Origin: Anaerolineaceae bacterium
Lineage (GTDB): Bacteria; Chloroflexota; Anaerolineae; Anaerolineales; Anaerolineaceae
Length of the DNA: 64,000 nucleotides
Assembly (NCBI GenBank): GCA_030653365.1
Contig: JAURZL010000007.1
Location: 684,011 to 748,010, forward strand
Direction of reading: 5' to 3'
Below the pieces are notes generated by a model. The model saw nothing but the letters and a program-made list of their open reading frames with translations. It was not told the DNA's origin and made no database searches. Shown here one piece after another: positions 33,158 through 42,414 of this stretch (positions are counted from its first letter, which is position 1; the number at the start of each line of letters is the position of its first letter). Position numbers and translations under genes: made by a program.

Positions 33158-33856
33158 TCAATCAGGCTTTTTGCATTCCACTAATTTCCCATCCAGGATT
33201 GAATAAACCTTATCTGCAAATTTTGCTGCTTCCCGGCTATGAGTAACAAGAATCATATTTTTATTATTAGCCTTGACAAGTTTCGACAACAATTCCATGA
33301 CAGTTTTTCCATTACGATCATCCAGATTTCCTGTCGGCTCATCAGCAAGTATTAAATCTGGTTCGTGAACAATTGCTCTTGCAATCGCCACCCTTTGTTG
33401 CTCTCCCCCTGACAATTTATCCGGGAATTCATCTCTCCGATCCAACATTCCAACTTCAGAAAGCAAGTATTCAGCCCGTTTGATATCTTCTTTTCCAAGT
33501 TTATTTTTCAGTTCCAATGGAAGAATTACATTTTCCCACACAGTCAAAGAAGGCAATAAATTAAAGAATTGGAAAATAAAACCAATGTTATACCTTCGCA
33601 GTTCAGTCAATTGGTGTTCCCGCATTGATGTAATTTCACTACCATTAAAATGAATTGAACCAGACGATACGTTATCAATTCCACTGATTAAATTCAATAA
33701 TGTGCTCTTACCACTCCCACTTTTTCCAAGAACCGCTATGATATCTCCTGCATTGAAGGATGCGGAAACCTGATCCAATACTTTTCTTTGATTATTTGAC
33801 CCATCGATATATGTTTTTGTAACATTATTAATTGTTATAAATTGTTTATTATTCAT
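33158..33856 (-). CDS. ABC transporter ATP-binding protein, LolD/MacB type
   Basis: A 232-residue ATPase. Walker A is GKSGSGKST, the Q-loop lies in FIFQFFNLLPSLTVWENV, the signature is LSGGEQQRVAIARA, Walker B with the D-loop is LILADEPTGNLDD, and the H-loop is VTHS. The phrase PTGNLD and the Q-loop are typical of the LolD/MacB/FtsE group. It is the first gene of ATPase-permease-AttH. Confidence 0.93.
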   Translation of the reverse strand: MNNKQFITINNVTKTYIDGSNNQRKVLDQVSASFNAGDIIAVLGKSGSGKSTLLNLISGIDNVSSGSIHFNGSEITSMREHQLTELRRYNIGFIFQFFNLLPSLTVWENVILPLELKNKLGKEDIKRAEYLLSEVGMLDRRDEFPDKLSGGEQQRVAIARAIVHEPDLILADEPTGNLDDRNGKTVMELLSKLVKANNKNMILVTHSREAAKFADKVYSILDGKLVECKKPD

Positions 33857-33999
33857 TTATTTACCTTTATCTATGATTCTAATCCCCTTCTATTTTTTTG
33901 AACAAATCCGTGTACAACATTTTACAAATTTTATACAAAATTTTTTCCTTACCCTAGCATTTCCATTTATTTCTCATTTTCCCTGATTGTGTTGAAATT

Positions 34000-34008
34000 T
34001 GTTATAAT
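34000..34008 (+). promoter_or_regulatory. Extended -10 promoter of tmRNA
   Basis: TGTTATAAT, a perfect extended -10, ends 10 bp before the tmRNA 5' end. No clear -35 box. Confidence 0.6.
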
Positions 34009-34018
34009 AGGTTTATCT

Positions 34019-34415
34019 GGGGATGACAGGCTTCGACGGGAGAGGCTGGTCCCAGACTGCGAGCCGAGAGGTACCGACCTCGATAAATCAGTACAAAAAA
34101 ACAAGTGCCAATCGCACAAATACTTACGCTGCAATGCCCCTCGCTGCATAGTTAGGGACTAGTAGCCTAATGGTTCTTGCGAGAACCACGTCTATCTACC
34201 CCGCTCTCCAACCGGTGGAAGCATAGGCGACACAATGTTGGAGTGCCGTATTTCAATCTGCGGGAAATATGAAAGAGGACTTTCGGGTCTGAGCAGGTAG
34301 CGCTATGTCAGTTTTGTTGGTTGTCTGATGTAGATGTGAAATGATCAACTTACTACGCTCGTAGATGTCTGCTGATCTATTCTTTCGGACGCGGGTTCGA
34401 GTCCCGCCATCTCCA
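34019..34415 (+). ncRNA. ssrA: tmRNA
   Basis: A 397-nt transfer-messenger RNA. The 5' end GGGGATGACAGGCTTCGACG and the 3' end GTTCGAGTCCCGCCATCTCC form the tRNA-like domain, with GGGGATG pairing CATCTCC. The tag reading frame at 34107-34151 encodes ANRTNTYAAMPLAA followed by TAG. The tag begins Ala-Asn and ends Ala-Ala, as needed for proteolysis of rescued proteins. CCA is not encoded. It rescues stalled ribosomes together with SmpB, which is not in the window. Confidence 0.96.
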
Positions 34416-34449
34416 CAGATCTAAATTGAGGTGTTCTTATTGAATTACT

Positions 34450-35631
34450 TTAATTTTTAAGGCAAATCAATCCTTTTAAATATGCACCTTCTGGAAAATT
34501 TAAGCTCACTGGATGATCAGGTCCTTGGGATAATTTTTCTAATATTATTGCATATGCACCTGCATCTAATGCAGCATCTGCCACAATTTTTTGGAATAGT
34601 GCATCACTAAGTCCCCCCGAACAAGAAAATGTAATCAAAATTCCACCAGGATTGAGAAGTTTAAATCCCAATAAATTTATATCCTTGTATGCTCTTGCAG
34701 CCTTTTCTACATGAGCGACTGTTGGAGCGAATTTTGGTGGATCCAGGATGACCACGTCAAATTTTCGATCCTGATCTCTCATTTTTCTTAATGCTTTAAA
34801 AGCATCAGCAATAATCCATTCATTATTTTCTTCTGAAAACTTGTTAAGACCGTGATTTCTTTTAGCAAGATCTATTGCTTCCTGACTGCTATCCACTGAC
34901 ACAATCTTTTTTGCGCTAAATCCAGCAGCATAAATACTGAAACCTCCAGAAAATGAAAAAACATTCAAAACTTCTTTGTTTTTGCAATAATTAGCAGAAA
35001 TTCGTCGATTAATTCGTTGGTCCAGATAAAAACCTGTCTTTTGGCTGTTCACCAAATTGACAATAAACCGAAAACCACCTTCAGTAATTTCAATTTCTGC
35101 TGGAACAATCCCGGATAACACTCCAGAATGCTCTTCCAAACCTTCAAGTTTTCTTACATCTAAATCTGAACGTTCATAGATATTCTGTATGCCAGTTGCG
35201 CGAATCAAAGCTTCGGTTATTTCTCTTTTGTAATACTCAATTCCACTCGATAAAATCTGAACCACCAGGATGTCATTGTATTGATCAACAATTAATCCCG
35301 GTAACTGATCAGATTCAGCATGAATTAATCGCCAGGCAGAATCCTGATACATTTCTTGAACAGATTGTCTCCGTATGATTGCTAAAGATATTCTTTTTTG
35401 GAAGAAATCTAAATTGATTTCCTCTTTTTCAAATGTCCACATGCGAACACGTATTTGAGAATATTGACTGTAGGCGCCAATCCCAAGGAACGCCTTATCT
35501 GATCCATATACCTCAACCAATGAACCGTTTGCTGGATTTCCTTCTACAGAATTAATTGCGCCTGAAAATATCCAGGGATGGTGGCGAATAACTGCTTTAT
35601 CCTTTCCGGGTTTAAGGAAAACTTTATTCAT
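34450..35631 (-). CDS. RlmI-like 23S rRNA cytosine-C5 methyltransferase
   Basis: A 393-residue class I SAM methyltransferase with an N-terminal PUA domain (VFLKPGKDKAVIRHHPWIFSGA). The catalytic part has LNVFSFSGGFSIYAA (motif I), NEWIIADAFKAL and DVVILDPPKFAP (motif IV), and ends FPEGAYLKGLICLKN. This is the COG1092 architecture of RlmI, which makes m5C1962 in 23S rRNA. The specificity is inferred from architecture. It overlaps the ligA stop by 4 bp, so ligA and this gene are a two-gene unit. Confidence 0.88.
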   Translation of the reverse strand: MNKVFLKPGKDKAVIRHHPWIFSGAINSVEGNPANGSLVEVYGSDKAFLGIGAYSQYSQIRVRMWTFEKEEINLDFFQKRISLAIIRRQSVQEMYQDSAWRLIHAESDQLPGLIVDQYNDILVVQILSSGIEYYKREITEALIRATGIQNIYERSDLDVRKLEGLEEHSGVLSGIVPAEIEITEGGFRFIVNLVNSQKTGFYLDQRINRRISANYCKNKEVLNVFSFSGGFSIYAAGFSAKKIVSVDSSQEAIDLAKRNHGLNKFSEENNEWIIADAFKALRKMRDQDRKFDVVILDPPKFAPTVAHVEKAARAYKDINLLGFKLLNPGGILITFSCSGGLSDALFQKIVADAALDAGAYAIILEKLSQGPDHPVSLNFPEGAYLKGLICLKN

Positions 35632-37658
35632 AACTCTTTAACCATTTTTTCAAATGTCTCCTCGTCTAAAATATTGACCCCTAATTCTCGGGCTTTGTCA
35701 GATTTGGATCCAGGATTTTCACCTACCAAAACAAAATCAGTTTTATTACTGACGCTGCTTGATATTTTTCCACCCAACTTTTCAATCAATTCTTTTATTT
35801 CATTTCGAGAATATTGTGCCAACGTTCCAGTAACGACAAAAACTTTTCCAGTTATTGGTGAATTGTCGTTTCGAGTAATATTATCTGTTTCAATTTGCGG
35901 CCAAACTCCCACTTCCTTCAACTTTCTTAAAATTTGTTGATTCCGTTCTTGTTCAAACCATTCAACTATCTGTGTTGCGATATTTGGACCAATCCCTTCA
36001 ATTATTAAGAGTTGCTCTTCGGTTGCTTTCGATAATTTATCCAGATTGGAAAAAGTTCTGGCTAACTCTGAAGCCATCACTTCGCCAACCCCTTTAATTC
36101 CGAGCGCTGTAATAAACTTATTCAATGGTTTCTGTTTGGAATTTTCTATCGCTTCCAATAAATTTTCTGCTTTCTTTGTTGCGAATCCTTCAAGACCAAT
36201 TAAATCGTCCATGGATAATCGGTAAATATCTGCAACGTCTCCCAATAATTTCTCTTCGACCAATTGTTCAACAATTTTGATGCCCATCCCCACAATATCC
36301 ATTCCTGTTCTTGCCACAAAATATTCCAGGTTTCGGACCAATTGTGCCGGGCAGGCAGTATTCATACAATACCAGGCTACTTCTCCAATTACTTGTTGGA
36401 CATGACTGCCACAGGTTGGACATTGATCTGGAACTTTGAAAACCCTTTCCCTTCCATTCCTAAAATCCAATACAGGGCCAATAACATAAGGGATTACATC
36501 TCCCGCACGTTTAACCAATACATGATCGCCTACTCGGATGTCCTTTTCAAAAATATAATCAAAATTATGCAGTGTCGCTTGTTTGACCACAACTCCACCA
36601 ATTTCAACTGGTTCCAATATGGCATAGGGAGTCAAAACACCTGTTCTTCCTACATTAATACCAATTTCTGAAAGCCTGGTTATTTCTTCTCGCGCAGGAA
36701 ACTTCATAGCAATCGATCCCCTCGGATCCTTACCAACAAATCCTAATTTTTTATCAAGATACAGATCATTTATTTTTATTACGATTCCATCGACTTCAAA
36801 ATTCAGCTGGTCTCGGCGAGATTGCCAGGACTCCGAAAGCTCCAAAACCTGTTCAAACCCATCGCATAATTCTGAAGTTTCTGAAACAGGAAATCCGATT
36901 TCCTTTAAAAACTCCAAAACTTCCCATTGTGACTCAGGAATTTCCCCATCACTGGCGAGAATTGTATAAGCGAACAATCGTAAAGGTCGCTGGGCAGTGA
37001 TGGAAGAATCTAATTGCCTTAAAGAGCCCGCTGCTGTATTTCTCGGATTCAAATAGGCCTTCTCCCCATTTTCCAACATTTTCCTGTTTAGATTTTCAAA
37101 ATCAGAAAGTGAGATGAATACTTCTCCACGAACAAAAAGATTTACTGGAATTTTGATTTTTTTGTTGTTTATGGGAATCTTTAAGGGGATTGACCGAATC
37201 GTTCGAATATTACTGGTAATATCCTCACCAACTTCTCCATTCCCTCTTGTAGCACCTTGAAGGAATAATCCATTTTTGTAATGTAAAACAACTGTTAATC
37301 CATCAATTTTTGGTTCAACAACAAATTGGGCATCTGCGACAGAAGAATCTAATCGAATTAATCGTTCTCTCCAGGCAATCACGTCTTTTTGATCAAAAGC
37401 ATTTGCCAGGCTTAATACAGAAACCGGGTGATTTATTTTTTCAAATTTTGAAGTAGGTACAATACCTACCCTTTGTGTTGGCGAATCAGACGTAATCCAT
37501 TCAGGATGAGTTTCTTCATATTTCCTTAACTCAACCAATAATTTGTCAAAATGTGAATCACTGATGACTGGATGATCCAATACATGGTATTGGTAATTGT
37601 GAAAATTAATTTCTTCTTTGAGCTTTTCATATCTTTCGAATAAATTGTTGTTAATCAT
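35628..37658 (-). CDS. ligA: NAD-dependent DNA ligase LigA
   Basis: A 676-residue ligase of normal length. The adenylated lysine is K117 in EPKIDG. Domain Ia begins near residue 6. The zinc finger has four Cys (CPTCGSH and then YCMNTACPAQ). Helix-hairpin-helix repeats follow (LIGLEGFATKKAENLLEAI) and a C-terminal BRCT domain (TGKVFVVTGTLAQYSRNEI). It seals nicks during replication and repair. No frameshift is seen. Confidence 0.97.
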   Translation of the reverse strand: MINNNLFERYEKLKEEINFHNYQYHVLDHPVISDSHFDKLLVELRKYEETHPEWITSDSPTQRVGIVPTSKFEKINHPVSVLSLANAFDQKDVIAWRERLIRLDSSVADAQFVVEPKIDGLTVVLHYKNGLFLQGATRGNGEVGEDITSNIRTIRSIPLKIPINNKKIKIPVNLFVRGEVFISLSDFENLNRKMLENGEKAYLNPRNTAAGSLRQLDSSITAQRPLRLFAYTILASDGEIPESQWEVLEFLKEIGFPVSETSELCDGFEQVLELSESWQSRRDQLNFEVDGIVIKINDLYLDKKLGFVGKDPRGSIAMKFPAREEITRLSEIGINVGRTGVLTPYAILEPVEIGGVVVKQATLHNFDYIFEKDIRVGDHVLVKRAGDVIPYVIGPVLDFRNGRERVFKVPDQCPTCGSHVQQVIGEVAWYCMNTACPAQLVRNLEYFVARTGMDIVGMGIKIVEQLVEEKLLGDVADIYRLSMDDLIGLEGFATKKAENLLEAIENSKQKPLNKFITALGIKGVGEVMASELARTFSNLDKLSKATEEQLLIIEGIGPNIATQIVEWFEQERNQQILRKLKEVGVWPQIETDNITRNDNSPITGKVFVVTGTLAQYSRNEIKELIEKLGGKISSSVSNKTDFVLVGENPGSKSDKARELGVNILDEETFEKMVKEL

Positions 37659-37797
37659 AAATTACTCCAGGTTGTGATATTTGATTACAATTATTTAATC
37701 GGATTCTTGAGTTTTTTGATAAAATCATTTTAGTATAGATTATCATGAATTAAGAAATCCATTTTTTACATTTTTTCCAAATATCACGGAGGTACAA

Positions 37798-38154
37798 ATG
37801 AAAATCATTGCATATATTGGAGCAAGCATTTTGATTCTATTTGGAGTCTTGTTTATTCTCAGTGCGTTTAGCCCTCAAGGTCAGGTTAGCAACTTAATCG
37901 TAGGAATAATTTTAGTAATTATAGCCTTTGTAATAATTTTCTTTGTTACCAGAAAAAAGATAGTTGATTCAAACACAACCAATGTAACCCTTAATATCGA
38001 TCTGCCAGGAAATGTATCTTTAGAGTCTCTAAAATGTAGTTACTGTGGAGGTGCGTTGACCAAAGATTCTATTTCCATGGTTAATGGCGCACCGATGGTC
38101 ACTTGCCCTTATTGCGATTCGACATATCAACTCACTGAAGAACCAAAATGGTAA
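37798..38154 (+). CDS. Small two-helix membrane protein with zinc ribbon
   Basis: A 118-residue protein. Two transmembrane segments (about residues 5-25 and 33-51) are followed by a short linker and a zinc ribbon CSYCGG ... CPYCDS (two CxxC pairs 23 residues apart). The ATG follows GGAGG. It is the first gene of a five-gene plus-strand run leading to the radical SAM enzymes and lies 24 bp before the corrected start of the DUF2207-like gene. I do not recognise a named family. A role as membrane partner of the next protein is inferred from position. Confidence 0.7.
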   Translation: MKIIAYIGASILILFGVLFILSAFSPQGQVSNLIVGIILVIIAFVIIFFVTRKKIVDSNTTNVTLNIDLPGNVSLESLKCSYCGGALTKDSISMVNGAPMVTCPYCDSTYQLTEEPKW

Positions 38155-38178
38155 ATGGTACAAAAAATGGAGGCAGGC

Positions 38179-39870
38179 ATGATGAGAATATTTAAAGTTT
38201 TAAGCATTTTATTGATCCTCTTGATGTTGGTTGGAAATTCGAATGTAGTCCATGCCCAAGAATACTATTTTGCTGTAGAAACACAAATAATGGATGTTTT
38301 TGTTAACGAAGATGGGTCCCTCTCAATCGAATACACCTTCGATTTTGTCAATCAACCAGGTGCTCACCCCATTGATATTGTCGATGTTGGTTTACCAAAT
38401 AACAATTATGTCTTGAGTAGCATAACCGCAGACATTAATGGAAACCCAGTTAGTAGCATTAAAAAATCTGATTATATCGATATTGGTGTGATGATTGACC
38501 TTGGAAGCAATGCGATTCAACCAGGTCAACGCGGAACACTTCATGTTATCGTTCAAACGATTAATAAATCAATTTATCCATCAGAAGTAGAAGCAAATGA
38601 AGATTATGCGAGTTTTGAAGTTTCACCGACATGGTTCGGCTCTCAATATGTTACCGGAAATACAAATTTATCAGTCACACTCTATTTGCCAATCGGGTTA
38701 ACCTCAGAAGAACCCCGTTATCACACACCTAAAGGTTGGCCAGGTGACTCTGCTCCGGTCAGTGGATTTGATAACTTGGGTGGAATTTATTACACCTGGA
38801 GCAGTCCAAATGCCAATGCTTACACACAATACACATTTGGAGCCAGCTTCCCTGCCAGAATGGTTCCAGAGGCACAAATCGTCAAACCACCGGCTATTTC
38901 CTTCGATTCAGAAGCTTTATGTTCCGGATTAATTTGTCTGGGCATGATCGCCTTTTTAGTCCTTACAATTTATTCGGCAACGGTAGGTGCTAAAAAACGG
39001 AAATTAAAATATCTACCACCAAAAATTGCTGTCGAAGGTCACGGAATCAAAAGAGGACTCACCGCAATTGAAGCTGCGATTTTAATGGAACAACCCATGG
39101 ATCGTGTTTTGATGATGGTTTTGTTCTCTGTCTTGAAAAAAGGTGCAGCCGAAGTTGTTTCACGTGAACCATTACAAATTAAAGTGACAACTCCGAAACC
39201 AGAAGGACTCCAACCTTATGAAGATGAATTTTTGGTTGCAATGCAAAAAACAAAAAAAGAACAAAGAGTTGATCTCCAAACGATGATTATTAATTTGGTT
39301 AATACAGTATCTAAAAAAATGAAAGGATTTAGTCGAAAAGAATCGATTGCATTTTACAAAGATATTATGGAAAAAGCCTGGAACCAGGTAGAAGTCGCTC
39401 AAACTCCAGAGGTAAAATCAGAGAAATTTGATGAAAATATCGATTGGACGATGCTTGATAAAAATTTCGACAACCGCACAAAAGATACATTTGGTACAGG
39501 ACCAGTTATTATACCAACTTGGTGGTGGCGTTTTGATCCAGGTGTTCGTCCTGTTTCTACGGGAACACCAAGCCCGGGAAAAGTTGTTGCCTCACCCACT
39601 CCCATTGGTTCAGGAAAAACCACGGTGAATTTACCAAGCTTACCTGGAGCTGATTTTGCAGCATCTCTCACCAATGGTGTACAATCGTTCGCATCCGGTG
39701 TTGTTGGAAATGTAACTAATTTTACTAATGGCATAACAAATAAAACAAATCCAATTCCAAAATCAACATCCTCTGGTCGTTCCTCCAGAGGTGGTGGAGG
39801 TGGGGGTTCCTGTGCCTGTGCTTGTGCCTGTGCTGGATGTGCCTGTGCATGCGCCGGAGGTGGTCGTTAA
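38179..39870 (+). CDS. DUF2207-like membrane protein with a Cys-rich CACACA tail
   Basis: A 563-residue exported membrane protein. The start at ATG 38179 has GGAGG 5 bp upstream; an in-frame ATG at 38155 has no site. The signal peptide ends VVHA-QEYY. An extracytoplasmic beta-rich domain of about 215 residues resembles DUF2207 (VNEDGSLSIEYTFDF). One membrane helix (SGLICLGMIAFLVLTIY) leads to a cytoplasmic part with ERD-like helical regions and a disordered Ser/Pro/Gly linker. It ends in GGGGGG and then SCACACACAGCACACAGGGR, with seven Cys. The stop codon overlaps the radical SAM start (TAATG). I propose the tail is the target of that enzyme. Confidence 0.75.
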   Translation: MMRIFKVLSILLILLMLVGNSNVVHAQEYYFAVETQIMDVFVNEDGSLSIEYTFDFVNQPGAHPIDIVDVGLPNNNYVLSSITADINGNPVSSIKKSDYIDIGVMIDLGSNAIQPGQRGTLHVIVQTINKSIYPSEVEANEDYASFEVSPTWFGSQYVTGNTNLSVTLYLPIGLTSEEPRYHTPKGWPGDSAPVSGFDNLGGIYYTWSSPNANAYTQYTFGASFPARMVPEAQIVKPPAISFDSEALCSGLICLGMIAFLVLTIYSATVGAKKRKLKYLPPKIAVEGHGIKRGLTAIEAAILMEQPMDRVLMMVLFSVLKKGAAEVVSREPLQIKVTTPKPEGLQPYEDEFLVAMQKTKKEQRVDLQTMIINLVNTVSKKMKGFSRKESIAFYKDIMEKAWNQVEVAQTPEVKSEKFDENIDWTMLDKNFDNRTKDTFGTGPVIIPTWWWRFDPGVRPVSTGTPSPGKVVASPTPIGSGKTTVNLPSLPGADFAASLTNGVQSFASGVVGNVTNFTNGITNKTNPIPKSTSSGRSSRGGGGGGSCACACACAGCACACAGGGR

Positions 39871-41195
39871 TGGCTTTTTCGTTCTGGCCAAAAGGGTTAT
39901 TAAGGGAAAAATACAATAAATTGCCTGATGCAGGCATTTATCATTTTGACCAACAAAAAGAACATAGCAAAAATCGAATTCATTTGCGTGTTGAGGAAGA
40001 TGGTAATGGTTTGTTGTTAGTGAATGCTGCCAGAGCTTATCATCTTAATCCCAGTGCAGTTGCAATGGCTTTTTGGTCTCTTTCTGGTAGAAGCGAAACA
40101 GAAATAATGACTGCGTTGAAGAAAAATTTTGAGATCGGTCACAACCAGCTGGTTGAAGATGCAAGTTCTTTTCTTTCGCAAATGGCGGTTATTACCGATC
40201 CCGATGAAGGGTGTCCAATGTGTGAATTAGATCTGGACATGGATCTACCATTTTCGCACACACCCAGTTCTCCTTATCGCATGGACATCGCCATCACATA
40301 TCAATGTAATAACGATTGCACCCATTGTTATAATGCTCGCTCCCGGCAATTTCCGCAATTATCGAAAGATAAATGGTTCAAGGTAATTGATAAGATATGG
40401 AAATTAAATATTCCCCATATCGTTTTCACTGGGGGAGAACCAACTTTATACGATGGTTTACCTGACCTTATTCAATATGCTGAAAACAAGGGCATAATAA
40501 CCGGAATCAACACCAATGGCAGGAAATTAGCAGATGAAGAATTTCTTAGCAAATTGATTTCTGCAGGTCTGGATCATATTCAAATAACGCTGGAATCATC
40601 AGATGCAGTAATTCATGACAAAATGGTCAATTTACCAGGTGCCTGGATTGAAACAATTGCAGGAATAAAGAATGTATTAAAGCACAATGTCTATATGATG
40701 ACCAATACTACAATGTTGAAAGATAACTATTTAAATGTAACGGATACATTAGATTTCTTGGCCGAATTAGGTGTACCAACAGTGGGTTTGAATGCTCTCA
40801 TTTACTCTGGTAAAGGAAAAGATGTTGGAACTGGTTTATCCGAAACACAATTAGCCCCTTTGTTGGAAATCGCGAAAGAAAAAACACAAAAAAATAGTCA
40901 AAAATTGATCTGGTATACACCAACACATTATTGTAGATTTAATCCCATTACTCATGATTTGGGTGTGAAAGGCTGTTCAGCAGCTTTGTATAATATGTGT
41001 ATTGAACCCAATGGTGATGTTCTTCCCTGCCAATCATATTATTATCCACTTGGGAATATACTCACAAACACATGGGATTCTATTTGGAATCATAAATTGT
41101 CCAAACAACTGCGAGAAAGAAAAAATCTTCCACAAAAATGTAATCATTGTGAATTAATTCAGGAGTGTGGTGGAGGATGCCCTCTTTCACATTAG
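39870..41195 (+). CDS. Radical SAM/SPASM enzyme with N-terminal PqqD-like domain
   Basis: A 441-residue enzyme. Residues about 35-110 resemble a PqqD-type peptide-recognition domain (IHLRVEEDGNGLLLVNAARA, then LNPSAVAMAFWSL). The radical SAM core has C146-x3-C150-x2-C153 and FTGGEPT. The C-terminal SPASM region has C355, C369, C377, C387, C424, C427, C433 and C437, enough for two auxiliary clusters. This build is typical of enzymes that modify ribosomal peptides by radical chemistry. The start is the ATG inside TAATG at the end of the upstream gene, so the two are translationally coupled. A longer in-frame form from 39822 would sit inside the Cys-tail codons and is rejected. Confidence 0.85.
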   Translation: MAFSFWPKGLLREKYNKLPDAGIYHFDQQKEHSKNRIHLRVEEDGNGLLLVNAARAYHLNPSAVAMAFWSLSGRSETEIMTALKKNFEIGHNQLVEDASSFLSQMAVITDPDEGCPMCELDLDMDLPFSHTPSSPYRMDIAITYQCNNDCTHCYNARSRQFPQLSKDKWFKVIDKIWKLNIPHIVFTGGEPTLYDGLPDLIQYAENKGIITGINTNGRKLADEEFLSKLISAGLDHIQITLESSDAVIHDKMVNLPGAWIETIAGIKNVLKHNVYMMTNTTMLKDNYLNVTDTLDFLAELGVPTVGLNALIYSGKGKDVGTGLSETQLAPLLEIAKEKTQKNSQKLIWYTPTHYCRFNPITHDLGVKGCSAALYNMCIEPNGDVLPCQSYYYPLGNILTNTWDSIWNHKLSKQLRERKNLPQKCNHCELIQECGGGCPLSH

Positions 41196-41235
41196 TACCT
41201 TTGAAATAATAATTTCACCATCCATGGAGGAATGA

Positions 41236-42414
41236 ATGCCAAATCTATTGAAACAAATAAAATCGATTTTTTTTGATAAAACCCAGGTGCTTGCTCCAGG
41301 CTTATATAACTATCAAGCACCTCAGAACAGTGAGTATCATTATCGCCTTCATCTTCGAATTGAACCAGGTGGAGAAGGTTTGTTGATCATTAACGCCAGT
41401 ACTGTCTTACATCTCAATCAAACCGCAACGGAATATGCATATCACTTAATCAATCAGACACCTGGACCGGAAGCAATCGAGACGGTGGTCAAACGTTATC
41501 AAATTTCATTTGCTGATGTAACTAATGACTATGAAAATTTCATGGACCGCATTGAAACTTTGATTAATACCCCGGATTTAGATCCTGTAACATATTTAGA
41601 TTTTGAGCGTTCAACCCCATATATTGATTTTCCTATTGCACCTTATCGATTGGATTGTGCAATAACATATCAATTAGGAAATCGGGAAAAAGATGGTTTG
41701 ACTCCAAAAGATCGGGTAAAAAGAGAATTAACATTTGATGAATGGAAAACCATTCTCGATAAAGCCTGGGAAGCTGGCATTCCCCATGTGATTTTTACAG
41801 GTGGGGAACCTACGCTGAGACCAGATTTATTTGAATTAATTATCGAAGCTGAAAATCATGGTATGGTGACTGGCCTCTCAACTGATGGCTTAAAATTGTC
41901 AGAGAATGAATACCTTGAACAATTATTGGCCTCTGGTCTCGACCATTTATTGATTACATTTGAACCAGAAAACGAACAATCATGGGAAGCAATCAGAGAG
42001 GTTATTCCACAGGATATCCACACAACGGTCCATTTGACAGTCAGCCATGATGATAAAGAGAAATATACGAAGGTATTGGAAGAACTTATGGGTCTGGGAG
42101 TAGAGTATTTATCCCTGAGTTACCAGAATCCGAATCTGGAAGGTACAGTAATCGATTTACGAAACAAAGCAGCAGAAATTGGTTTTAATTTAGATTGGGA
42201 TTTATCAGTTCCTTATTCTCAATTTAATCCTGTTTCTGCAGAAATTGAAAACGAAGAATCACTTCAATCAGGTGCTGGCAAAGCATGGTTATACATCGAA
42301 CCGGATGGAGACACCTTACCAGCCCAGGGCATCAATAATCCTTTGGGGAATTTTCTGACGGATTCTTGGGAATGGATATGGTCAAATTCAAAATTATTGA
42401 ATAAAAATCAATGA
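41236..42414 (+). CDS. Radical SAM paralogue lacking all cluster cysteines (pseudoenzyme)
   Basis: A 392-residue protein that aligns with the preceding enzyme over its full length: PqqD-like part (LHLRIEPGGEGLLIINASTV), AITYQ strand, HVIFTGGEPTLRPDL, and the SPASM-like end IEPDGDTLPAQGINNPLGNF. The cysteine motif is gone: CNNDCTHC is replaced by LGNREKDG, and the SPASM cysteines are replaced too. Only C141 remains in the protein. It should not bind the 4Fe-4S cluster. It may instead act as a scaffold or substrate-binding partner of the active enzyme. GGAGG precedes the ATG, and the gene overlaps the next by ATGA. Confidence 0.8.
   Translation: MPNLLKQIKSIFFDKTQVLAPGLYNYQAPQNSEYHYRLHLRIEPGGEGLLIINASTVLHLNQTATEYAYHLINQTPGPEAIETVVKRYQISFADVTNDYENFMDRIETLINTPDLDPVTYLDFERSTPYIDFPIAPYRLDCAITYQLGNREKDGLTPKDRVKRELTFDEWKTILDKAWEAGIPHVIFTGGEPTLRPDLFELIIEAENHGMVTGLSTDGLKLSENEYLEQLLASGLDHLLITFEPENEQSWEAIREVIPQDIHTTVHLTVSHDDKEKYTKVLEELMGLGVEYLSLSYQNPNLEGTVIDLRNKAAEIGFNLDWDLSVPYSQFNPVSAEIENEESLQSGAGKAWLYIEPDGDTLPAQGINNPLGNFLTDSWEWIWSNSKLLNKNQ

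Noticed and set aside
39822..39869. N-terminal extension of the radical SAM enzyme (MCLCWMCLCM...)
   Set aside because: It is an out-of-frame reading of the Cys-tail codons of the upstream gene. The ATG within TAATG gives a normal coupled start.
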